DNA of 64,000 nt from Tanypteryx hageni (lineage: Eukaryota > Arthropoda > Insecta > Odonata > Petaluridae). Made by a program: the position numbers and the translations under genes. The stretch spans positions 93,578,707 to 93,642,706 of the forward strand of contig CM054116.1 in assembly GCA_028673005.1 (NCBI GenBank), given 5' to 3'. Under the pieces are notes generated by a model, which did no database searches, was not told where the DNA came from, and saw only the letters and a list, made by a program, of their open reading frames with translations. Of the stretch, positions 23,701-34,122 are shown piece after piece (within the stretch, counting starts at the first letter, position 1; every line of letters starts with the position of its first letter).

Positions 23701-24067
23701 CGAGTCATTTAGCGAAGATTCTTCTTGTCCGTCATCGTTGCGCGGAAGTGGAATAGCGAGTGTATAGCAGCTTCGTTACCACCATGTCTACATCCAGCAT
23801 TAAATACCGACTAATTTGATTTTCTCATGAATGTTTGGCTATTATTAATTGCGTAGTTGTTTGCCCATCAGCAATTTCCTTAGTTCATTGCGAGAAACTG
23901 TAGTAAATCCTTTTAATTAAAAAAAATAGGCATCAAATTCGCGTTTTCCTCTTTATTGCCACATTTGAAGTCTCGACCTCATGGGGGCTTTCATGGGAGT
24001 CGCGAAGACGGAACAGTGTACATGTAATTGTTTCAATATTTTATATTTTAGTGAATTTTAATTGTAT
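20734..24067. other. unassigned sequence, two minus-strand open frames
   Basis: Minus-strand frames at 22397-22648 (83 codons, basic) and 22939-23160 (73 codons, basic) lie close together. They could be remnants of one element or of host exons, but I recognise no domain and see no convincing splice pattern. Elsewhere nothing stands out. Confidence 0.35.
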
Positions 24068-24190
24068 GATTTTATTTCATTATTTAAATTAACAAAATTC
24101 CTATTTTTTTCTGGATTTTCCGATCACAATTGCATGATTTTATTTCATTGATTAAATTAATGACATTTCTGATTTTCTCTGAATTTTCCA
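24068..24190. repeat. tandem duplication, about 67-bp unit
   Basis: TGATTTTATTTCATT with following sequence occurs twice, 67 bp apart, with scattered differences. Confidence 0.6.
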
Positions 24191-25766
24191 ATCGCGTTTT
24201 ATATTAACCGGTAGACGGATGGGTTAAAGAGATACTGATAAGATCGCCTGCCATAGTAAGGGGTCGCGACAAGGTTGGCCGCCGCAAGAGGGGGTCAGAG
24301 AGGGACCAAAATTGGGAACCACAGGCTTAGCCGAATCACTCGTGATAAAACCATTTTAATGTTTGGTAATCTCTCAGTTACCAATGTGAGATCGAATGTA
24401 ATTTCAAGGGATAAAACATTTTACAAACGGATTCAAATAAAAGAATTGGGTCTTGCTTATGATAACCCTTTTTGTGAGATGAATGCCAAACTTAGTTAAC
24501 GCGAATATAATTCCTTAATTTGGCCACTTCTCTAAAATTTCTTTGAATGGCAATGTTTCTGTTTTCCCTTTTTGCATCTGGAATCTCTTTACTTAGTGTC
24601 TTGCTTCAATAAATCGATTAGTCTTGTCAAATGAAATGCAAATATATTGTTTGCCGAGTTCATCGCGTAAATCTAAGTATTTACGATAATCGATTTTCCC
24701 ATTATTGAGTGTGTGGTTATATGTTTTGCTTATCCAGCGGGATATCCTTTTTGAATCCTAAATAATTGTCTTTTTCATAGTCTGTGGTTGAAGCGGCTGA
24801 AACATCGCCTATATCGTCGAAACTTTTTAAAAATCTTTTTAAATTTTCAATTTAAAAAATTATTTCCCGTTTAATTTCGCCGATTGCCCTCCCTTTGGTT
24901 TGATCGAGCCTAAGAATATTCAAGAATAAGCGCTTCAATTTTTAAAAAATTGAAAAAAGTTGACTAGGTTATTGTTATGCCTATTGGAGATAACAAGTTT
25001 ATTGTTATGGTTCTTGGTGATGTCTAAGATAAGTTCTTACTTTTCAATTTGTCAACATTGAATAGCTTATCATTGAAATTGTTTCCGGCCATAAGACGAG
25101 CTCGATAATTCTCTAGCGAGCTTAAGCGTATTTATTTAATAAGCCATCTTTTAAAACGTAGATTTGATATGATATTTCATTTACATTGAGACCCTTTCGC
25201 GCTCCGAGTCATTAATATATCCATCTGGCATATAGCCAACCATTATTTACAATTGATTCTGAGATTTTTCGTATTTATATATAAAGCATTAAATAGCTCT
25301 GGATAAGACCACGCTTTGGAACCGCCATCGCGAATACGGCGTTCGAACAAGCGACCGATTTCGCTTCAACCGCTAAGCTGCCTGCCAATATGTCCTCCGT
25401 CGCAGCGCGAGTCATTTCAGCATTCTTCTGTGGAATGTCCTTCCCTTCACCCACACTCGCCCACTCTCGTGAATTCCTCCGTGTATTGCGTCTAGGAGAG
25501 CTCCAAACTTTTCCCCTCGCTGATAAATGAGGTTGCCATGGCAACCCTTGGCATCCTCCCTCGAATTGGGCAGGGAGAAAAGGATTCCGCCTTCTACGCT
25601 ACATCTTTGATTAAAACGAAAGCTATTTTTAATGTGACGATGATATAATAATGTTTAAACCGATTAAAGTGAACCATTTGACCGGTTCAACTGCAAAGTA
25701 GCAGTTCGTTCTAATGAATAGTATTTGTAGTTGAAATGTGTATATGATTTACCCAAGTGTGTTACG
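24191..25766. other. unassigned; GC-richer island at about 25290-25600
   Basis: TTGGGAACCACAG at about 24315-24327 resembles the right end of another hAT element. A CpG-bearing island near 25.3-25.6 kb contains an RFX X-box and could be a regulatory element or an exon/promoter of an unseen gene. A minus-strand 89-codon frame (25275-25544) has no recognised domain. Confidence 0.4.
25532..25545. promoter_or_regulatory. perfect palindromic RFX X-box
   Basis: GTTGCCATGGCAAC is two inverted GTTGCC half sites with an AT spacer, the consensus for RFX transcription factors that control ciliary genes. It lies in a GC-richer island. No ciliary gene was identified in the window, so its target is unknown. 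Confidence 0.5.
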
Positions 25767-27144
25767 GCTTAAGGCAGTGTTTCCCAAACTGTGTGGTGCG
25801 GCACACCAGTGTGCCGCCAGTTGATATCAGGTGTGCCGCGAATTTTCCCCAAAATCGTCTAAAAATATATTTTATTTTTAAGTTGAGTAGTGTGAACGTG
25901 GCGTTTGTTGAGGATTTTTGATACTTATGAGCATGAACCTACTACATGGATGAAAAAAGTGATGAGTGAGAGATCATGAGATAGCGATATTGGCACTTTT
26001 AGTCAAAGTGGCTGACATCTGTTGGGGCTTTTTGGAACTACTGAATAATGTATGGTTGGTTGAAATCGGCTGCTTTAAGTTTATGCAAATACCTCCTTCG
26101 TTATTTAGTAGAAAATTGCTATTTTTTGCTTTAAATTTTCGCGACTTCTTTTTCATGCTTTCTTTGAGTATGTCTTTGACTGATACAAACCCAGAATGAT
26201 CTTCCAAAGGCCATTTGTTGTATGAAATTCACTTTTTATGCTTTCGTTCATCACCGATTGCTAATTCAGCACAGCTATTTTTCTGGCTGCAAGTTTTATC
26301 GTTTTGTTTAGTTATTATTCTGTAATACTACTGATTCTGTGTTTTCAATAAAATAATACGTTTACACTGCTTGTTAAGTACCCATTTCGGTTAATTCAAG
26401 AACTACCTCGACGCCAAACAAGTCTACCATTAATGAAGAGTGTTATTACCTTTTATTTTAACAATACAACTTAAGTCCAAAGCATAAATACTAGGAGTAT
26501 TGTACAAGTAAGTGCCGAAGTAATTATTCAATTCGAGAAAGTTATAACATACAACATTTCAGGTTTAATTGAAACATAACGCATCAAATGATGGCACAAA
26601 GTGAGATAAAGTAAATCATGGTAGGACATATTATGAGATTAATTGTTTACCTTGCAGATTAAATGTGCTTAGAAAAAGTATGACATTCACTAAACAGCTC
26701 CACCTAACTCATTAACACACATAACATTTTAACACATTTGTGACCAAAGCGAGAAAGGTAGCATTATTCGTATATCACAAGAAATACATGTAACTGGGTT
26801 TCAATAAATAATAACCAAAATAACGCCAAGGAGCAAGGACTTATCAAATAAAAATATCAAAGCGAAACAAAAATATTACGTAAATAACACGGCTTACACA
26901 TCTGAGTTGAGCGAACGCTAACATGTAAACTGCTTGAACTTACACAAAGTAACAAAACTCTCAAACAGAAGTTGAACATCAAACAAAAGTTGAACTTCAA
27001 ACAAAATAATTTCATATTGACTCAAAACCGTCAAAGAAATTCGGAAAATCCCGGGGACAAAGTGCAAACATCGAGAAAATATAGCGGGTGTAGGAGAATA
27101 GTACAGTGTAAACAAAGCCGATAATACATTTCTCTATCCAACCG

Positions 27145-27486
27145 CAACTGTTTTAAATTTAAAAGAAGAAGAGGAATTGGCTGAAATAAAAAATAACAGG
27201 AGTCTCCAAATTTATTTAGGAAAAAAACAGCCTTTCAAGATTTTGGATAAATGTAGGAAAAGATTATCCTAACATTTTACAAAGGGCTATTGAGTACTAC
27301 TTCCGTTTTCAACTTCGTATTTGTGTGAAATGGGCTTTTCAGCCCTCGCTGAAATAAAACATAAAAGGGAGAAAGACTGTTATCCGTAGAACAAGAATTA
27401 CGAGTTTGTTTGTCAACAGTGAGGCCAAGGATTAAACAAATTTGTTCAAATCATCAATCCCACATCTCGCACCGAGCCCTGATTAG
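27145..27486 (+). pseudogene. hAT transposase C-terminal (dimerisation) fragment, ZBED5-like
   Basis: Pieces in shifting frames read FWINVGKDYPNILQRAIEYY, then EMGFSALAEIKHKREK, then LLSVEQELRVCLSTVRPRIK and QICSNHQSHISH. The G-F-S-A-L-A-x-I-K-x-K block followed by L-x-V-E-x-x-L-R-V-x-L-S and P-R-I-x-x-x-C-x-x-x-Q-x-H-x-S-H is the conserved C-terminal dimerisation domain of hAT transposases, in the version found in ZBED5/FAM200-type proteins. At least two frameshifts and stops are present. The N-terminal zinc finger and catalytic residues were not recovered. Confidence 0.75.
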
Positions 27487-27945
27487 TATTATCAGTTGAG
27501 TGATCATTTGTTTATTAAGAATTAATGTTTTCAGTTCAGTATTATATATATTTATTTTATTAAATTTATATACAATTGTTTTGTTTTTTCATTTTCTACT
27601 GAAAATCAAGAACGGAACAATACCTTTCGTTTAATCTTGAAATTTAGAAATGAGCTACTCATTAAAATGGAACATTTGGGAAAATGGGAATTTTCTGCAG
27701 TAATCAGGAAATATATTGCCTTCTCATTTTATGCAGGAAGTAGATTTTTTATTGATTTTCACAGGTAAGCAGACAATTATATTTCTACATTTTATTCAAA
27801 CATCCTTCTCAGAATATCTTTCCCTTATTCATGATGAAAATCAACAAAAGCTTCTGCTATAAATAATTTACTGAAAATAGAACAAATATTCCTTGGTATG
27901 CTGTCCACCATTCAGTATCTGGGTCCATGAAACAGCCCTTTTTTA

Positions 27946-28613
27946 GGCGTTCTTTACCAGCTAAGCGGTAATAGCAGAACGCCTTATGGGCACGTCTGAT
28001 CCGTCCGTCCGTCGTAACTTTCATCTCCTAAACCGCTGGACGGATTTTAATTTAATTAAGTATGACTGATCGTTGTTAAAATGTATGGCCCAATTGTGGT
28101 TTTCAACTGAATCCGTCAATTAGAACTTCCTCTTTCCATAATTACTTCAATAAACTTATACTCGTATCTCGTTAAATGGCATCCGTCAAGCAGCAATGAA
28201 ATACCAAACTTTTCTCTCCCTAGCTCTTATATGATCAGTAAGGTATAGATTTAAAAATTATTCAGATAGATAACAACATTTACTACAAGAAAGTCCGCGA
28301 GACCACGTAATTACGACTTATAATTTCGGAGATAAAAATTCGAGAAAATCCTGAGCAAAACATGGCATGTTTTGTTTACATCGATTGCGAAGACGGTTCT
28401 CTCAGCAAACAACAATTAAAAATCCATGTATTTCTCTGCCATGCTCTTATATGATCTATGAGATATAGATTTAAAAATTTATTTGGGTAGAGAACATTTC
28501 CTACAAGATAGTCCCCGAGAACATATAATTACGACTTATAGTTTTGGTGATAAAAATTAGAAATCTCCCAATCTTTCGATACAGTTTCATACGTATTTCC
28601 CATTAAGAACGCC
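27946..28613 (+). mobile_element. DINE/HINE-like element with terminal hairpin and internal repeats
   Basis: It begins with a hairpin, GGCGTTCT...AGAACGCC (27946-27983), with inner TTACC/GGTAA pairing. Then come GTCCGTCCGTCG, an AACCGCTGGACGG block, and two diverged copies of a unit of about 235 bp (near 28190 and 28430, both with CTCTTATATGATC and AATTACGACTTATA). It ends AAGAACGCC, the inverse of its start. Read in reverse, the element at 20.2-20.73 kb has the same order of parts. Confidence 0.55.
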
Positions 28614-29302
28614 TTTGAAATCTCTGTGTATTCCATTTATGGAGTATACTTTTCTCTATCTATCTATCTTGTTCTTTTCGGTGTTAATTTTGTGAAAACT
28701 ATGAAATGTTATGTCTGAACGATTTGACGCCTATTTATATGGTCTATAATTTGTTTCATATCGTCTTTTACGCAATTAAATTCAAGGCAGTAGCGTAATT
28801 GAAGCCCCCGTAGGCGGGAGGCCCAATCCAAGGAGGAGCCTTCTTAACTGAATTAGAGGAAAAGGGGGAAAAAATATTTTTGGTAAAAAACTACCAAAAT
28901 TGCCTTTAAATGTGCTATTTTCTTTACTTATTTTCAAAAATTTCTCCACCAGACCCCCCCGGATTTTATAAATATCATGCCTCCTATATATGGAAATTAT
29001 AATTTAATATGGTATCTACTTTATATAAATTATAGAACATCCAAAGGAGCCCTTTAGAAACATTTGCAGAGAGGGGCCACGGATTCTCAGTTACATCACT
29101 GATTTAAGGTGTGCCGTACAAAAAATTGAATTGCTTAAGTGTGCCACGATCAAAAAAGTTTGGGAAACACTGACTTAAGGAATTACCTATAATATTCATT
29201 CGATACATTCCATAAGCTGAGATCGATAGTTCGTCTTTTGCATTCAAAAGTTTTGTTTTGTACGATGAATTTGTTGTCTCTTATACAATTATGAATCTAA
29301 TG

Positions 29303-29575
29303 CAGTGCTTCTCTTACAGGGTGCCGCAGCTAATTATTAGGGGTGCCACGAAAAACATTGTTAAATGATTGATTCGATTTAGAAATTTTGATAGGTTGGT
29401 AGGACAACAAATTTGCCTGTGATAAATTAATGATTATGTAGTGCCGTCTGTATGCGTCCAAATGTTGTTATGCCCGTTTAAATACATCCACAACCCTGTT
29501 TCAAGGCGAGAGTGCCGCGAAATTCTGTTTATTTTTGAAAGACTGCCGAGACTACAAAAATGTTGGGTGCCATTG
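29303..29575. mobile_element. short hAT MITE with perfect 8-bp TSD
   Basis: It starts CAGTGCTTCTCTTACAGG with GGGGTGCC motifs and ends GTTGGGTGCCATTG. It is flanked by ATCTAATG at 29295-29302 and 29576-29583, an exact match. 273 bp, no coding capacity. Confidence 0.8.
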
Positions 29576-29583
29576 ATCTAATG

Positions 29584-30623
29584 TCATTCAAGTCACTTGG
29601 AGCTGTCGTTAGCTCTCTTCTTTAAATTCTTCGGCTGTGGTACTTGGCTGTTTGTCGGCTTAATTTTATCCTTAGCCTTCACGTTATCCACCGTTATCAT
29701 TTTTTAACCTTATCTTAGCCTAGATATAATCAGAAAACAATATCCAGCTCGTGGTGTTGGTTTGTCTACTGCGGACAGTGTTTTGCATCTAAAAGTATTT
29801 TTTAATGAACACCATAGAACTTTGAAGATCAACTTCGCGAGTAAATTCATTTTATAAGGAAACGAACACCGCCATGGTTTTAACACAAATCTCGCGTGTT
29901 ATTCTCAGTCATTTGTCTAATACTGTGCAATTTTACACATTGAGCATTGGAAGGGCGCTTTTGAGGATTTTCCCTATGTTTCTATTAAACTCAATTTACG
30001 CCACCTTTTCGCTTCGATCTGAGGAATTTGATCGGCTCTTTTTACTTAAACCTCTCTGCCTTTCTTCATATCTGCAGAAACTTATCAGGTTTTCCATCTC
30101 ATCATTTAAATTTATTTGAATTTCACTTTCCTGAAGTCCAGCCTGTGATCAAAAGAATCATGCATAAAGGTTATACTTGAAAAAGTATTCAGTATGTTAT
30201 CTGTGGAGATGGTATTGGAGGCCCAAATCAAAGTTAAAGTAGGATTCAAAAGGAGAGGAGAAACAATCACATCAAATAATAATTTCATGGGAAGAAACAG
30301 TAGTAGGTTTAGGACAAAGCCGGTGTAAAATAACCACTTCATTTATGGGTGCAGTTAAGCAGAGAGACGGTAGTAACAGAAAGCGAAAATATGTGTTGCT
30401 TTTGGAAATAAGTTATTATATTGGAACAGTTCTATTTCTGGAAGATGAGAATGTCAAAGTTGAGGATTGAAGCCATGCAGAAACGCACACTTGGAGGAAA
30501 TACTTATTATATAAATTGTTCTTATAGGGATGATCAGGGTAAAAAATGGAGGTAAAATGGAAAATATAATCGGCTGATACGAGCAACCCGAGATACAATT
30601 TAGCCCCAACCTAAGTTTTAGAG
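29584..30623. other. unassigned sequence
   Basis: Open frames at 29874-30119 (+) and 30112-30342 (-) overlap and have no recognisable domain. Confidence 0.4.
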
Positions 30624-30936
30624 CAGGGGTGGGCAACCTTTTGTACATGAAGGACCGCATTGGTGGTTGCGAATATTTCGGCGGGCCGCATTAGAAGTTG
30701 CCCATGCTTCGGCAGGCCGGATTAGAGTTTAAATCGGAAGTTACCTGGAGATTCTGAAGTGAAAATAAAGTATAAATAAGGATTTTAGGGTTAAAATTTC
30801 AGAACTAAAGGTTTGAATATCGTAATTTTTACCAAAATAATATCAACTTTTGTGTTAAATTTTATGTATCGCTTTTTCGTCTTAGCTTCGCGGACAGCAT
30901 GAAATGCTTCTGGAGGCCGTAGTTTACTTACCCCTA
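30624..30936. mobile_element. short hAT MITE with perfect 8-bp TSD
   Basis: It begins CAGGGGTGGGCAACCTTTTG with GGGCCGCATTAG inside. Its reversed right end is TAGGGGTAAGTAAACTACGG. It is flanked by TTTTAGAG at 30616-30623 and 30937-30944, an exact match. 313 bp. A related, more decayed copy seems to end near 56295. Confidence 0.85.
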
Positions 30937-31199
30937 TTTTAGAGTAATCGGGAAAATGTACCGCACACCATCGACAAAATTGAAAAAAATACAAAGCATT
31001 CGCTTCCCATCAAGTGCTACAAAAACAATAATAATCTCGATAATAAACAAAATTACAGCGGCTACTTATGTAACGCACGGTTTCCATAAAATTAACTTGA
31101 TTTGTTGGAGAAAAGTCGCGATAGAGTTATGCGTTGGAAGGAGAGGACTGTGAATACGCGTATTTCTTAAGAAGGTAATTCCATTTTTCACTCCTCCAC

Positions 31200-31584
31200 G
31201 AAGTTATTATGTAGGGCATCGCTTCACTAATTCAGTGTACTCCGCATTAATGGAATTTTATTGCAGGTCGATTCAGGCTTGGGCTTATTTAAACAGATTG
31301 CTTATAAGCTGAAAAAGGGGCAATTTTCGGTTAGAATAATCACGTATTTTGTTTGCACCAACCTATCCGTTTAACGGTACCAAATTGTAGAATTTGATTC
31401 GCCACGAAAGTGTTTTCGCCTGGGATAGCATTTCTTCAAAATGGAACCGTTATTTTCCTTCACGGTGATTACCAACGCGGAGATATCTTTTCTTCTCGGA
31501 CGTTGATCCGAAATATCTTGCTCCGGGCTCTCCAGAGAAAAAAAACTTGATCCTTTTTGAAGCCGCCGGTAGCTACTAGCGTAG
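31200..31584 (+). promoter_or_regulatory. candidate Ctr1 promoter and non-coding first exon
   Basis: The first coding exon opens with a splice acceptor seven bases before its ATG, so a non-coding exon must lie upstream. A good donor, GTAG|GTGAGT, at 31584/31585 follows a GC-richer stretch (AAGCCGCCGGTAGCTACTAG) and is the best candidate I see, giving a 2.4 kb first intron. I cannot place the transcription start. An alternative donor, ACAG|GTATCT, lies near 31895. Confidence 0.35.
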
Positions 31585-33983
31585 GTGAGTTACAATTAAG
31601 GAAAAAGTAATTTTATCAGATCTTTTTCACGTGATGACTTGCAATTTGTCATAATTGTATTTTTTTCTCAGCAATAGAACTGGTCTTTGGAGTCATCGTT
31701 TTTCGGGCTTCACTGCGTGGATTGCATTTCCGGATTGATACCACAAAAACTCGATGAAACTTCATCTTTGTAGAAAGTCGTAACGAGCGTGGAAGGTTAA
31801 AAAATCTTTCTCGATATTTGTTATAAGCAAGAGATCATTTTTCTGCGTGGGGTAGAGGAGGGCGCCGCGGATCCTAGAGAAGGCCCTGATTACAGGTATC
31901 TTTCGAGACACGTGGTCTTCCCTCGCGTCTACGATACCGCCCGCACGAGCTTTTTTGTTTATTCTACTTCTTTCACTTTTGCTCTTTGATAATAATTTGC
32001 CTTTTAGCGCGCTTTTTTAAATGCACCTATTCACTTTGGCGTCTGTCTGCCCGTGCGCTTGCTTAAATTGTGACGAAACCGTAAACGATATAGAACTGAA
32101 ACTTTGAGGGTAGATTTCCACATTGATGCCACTTATTCTTGAAAAGTTTGATAACTATACAGAGGCGGGTAGGGAAACGTTCAAAAATTTAATACAAAAC
32201 TGATTGCGTTCTAAACTTACCTAAATGTCATTTTGGAAGTATCATTTGCCCAAAAAAGTATATTTTTATTTAAAATATGTTTATGTAGAATTATGATGCG
32301 CAATACAAGGCAAACTTAGCTATTACGTCTCTCTCATTTAAACGATAATCTAACTTCACGTGGTATCCCCCGTTATAAAACAAACGACGCTCTAGTGACC
32401 GAATATGTGGCGGTAGAGACACATGAAAAAATTTTTATGCATATTTGAACTTTATATAGTTAAGTTTAATAATTTTCTTGCAAATTCGAACTTCATAAAT
32501 AGTCATCGTTATTTAGCGAACTAGTGGGTTGAAATTTTTTATATAGGAATGCACTAATCGCTACAGCATAAAATCAAGTGGGAAAAGGTCTCTCGTGATA
32601 TGCTCAATATTCCAGGAATTCATCCCTCAACGTTTCTGGGAAATCTGTATTGGATCTTTATAAGGCATTCGCAGAAGTGCTATTTTTGTCCGAAACAATG
32701 TAGTTGCTACAGGCTTAAGAAGAAGAGCGTATAAAATGTTGGATTTTAGCAGAAATTTCAATCTTTCATTTATAAAAACAAATATTCTATAAAAATATAT
32801 TTCTTTAGTTTGGATGACCTCTTGTATTATCATCTAAATTGGACGATCTTCATAGAAAATCATCAAATTTGTTTCCATTTTTATCTGAAAATAATGAAGT
32901 TTATGTTTTTTTATATTAACATTTGAAACTAAGGGTAGTCTATTCCTCATTTAATATAAAATTACTTCATATGTATAGTTTCTGTAAATAGGAAGGTCTA
33001 TGCAGAGATTTCTTAGATTCAAATTCGCATTATCTTCAGATAAATATGTTACATTCTCAAATAAAATATCACCAAGTTATGAAAAATATGTTTACCATCA
33101 TCCAATATCTGAAATATATAAATATTTTTGAAAATGTCAAAAAGGTAAAAATCAAACTGCTTGATGTATGAATTGAATTGCATGGTAATAGATAGATGTC
33201 TTATTTATCTGTTTATACATACAGATATATATGAGTGAGCAAGACATGGAGTTGACATGCATAGCGCGTAGGGGCAGAGCTCCTAATTTGATACCAAATT
33301 AATTAATTAATTAATTTGTCATCAAATTAATTTGACATAAAATAAAATAAAAAGTGTTGTGCAGCATAAACTTTGATTAAACTATACTTAGAATTTCCTC
33401 TAATAATAGCTAATAAAAAAATAAGAAAAATCATGAATATCGCTAGATATTCTGGTTCTTTAATAAATGGAATATAAATATGAAAAGCTCAAGTAATGGT
33501 AGATGATGTACATTGTCAGATAGTAATAGTATCAACATTTGATTTAAAGATTTTCAAAAAATATTTCGTACATACATTTGCACCATAAATCTAAAATTTG
33601 ACACAAAAACAATATTTAGCCTTAGGTTTTATTTGTTTTATGACTATTGAAACCCAAAATTTTTTTGTCACTACACATTTAACTATTTATACATAGGAGC
33701 AAGCATTGTATTCAACTCAAAAACACAAATGGAAATTAAAATTAAAATACTTATTATGTATCGTGCAATAAGATTCATAGAGTGTCTTCCTTCCAAGAGC
33801 ATTTTACTACATGATAATTAAGGTATTTAATACTTTGAGATGCTCATAGTTATAGATTATAAATAGCAAAGGGGAATAAATTAGAGAGAAAAATAGGAAG
33901 ATCTAAAAATAATCAAGTTAAAGAAAAGACATTAAAATGTAATTCAGCATTTCTTATTCCTATCTTTCTGTTCATTATTGCAG
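31585..33983 (+). other. probable Ctr1 intron 1
   Basis: AT-rich sequence with no other gene. It contains a GTCTGTCTGCCCGTGC run near 32042 and an AT-only quasi-palindrome, CCAAATTAATTAATTAATT, near 33295. Confidence 0.35.
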
Positions 33984-34122
33984 GGTGATAATGGCACATG
34001 ATCACTTTCATGACCATGGGATGCATGATAACCATTTTGAAGCATCCACAACCCCAATGCCTCCCTCACATGAGGACGGGCATCATTCAGATATGATTGG
34101 CTCAATGGGAAAATTAATGCCA
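33984..34122 (+). CDS. Ctr1: Ctr1 coding exon 1 (ATG at 33991)
   Basis: The acceptor TTATTGCAG ends at 33983. Seven untranslated bases precede the ATG. It encodes residues 1-44, starting [19 protein letters not shown], and ends at phase 0 before GTGAGT. The His/Met-rich ectodomain has no signal peptide, as is usual for Ctr1. Confidence 0.93.

Larger units (their letters stand above)
25775..29172 (+). mobile_element. hAT transposon with transposase remnant and TSD
   Basis: The inverted ends are CAGTGTTTCCCAAACTGTG (left) and CAGTGTTTCCCAAACTTTT (right, reversed), followed inward by GTGTGCCGC motifs. The flanking octamers GCTTAAGG (25767-25774) and ACTTAAGG (29173-29180) match at 7 of 8 positions. 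Length is 3.4 kb. A plus-strand transposase C-terminus is readable at 27145-27486. A younger repeat element is nested at 27946-28613. Confidence 0.85.
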
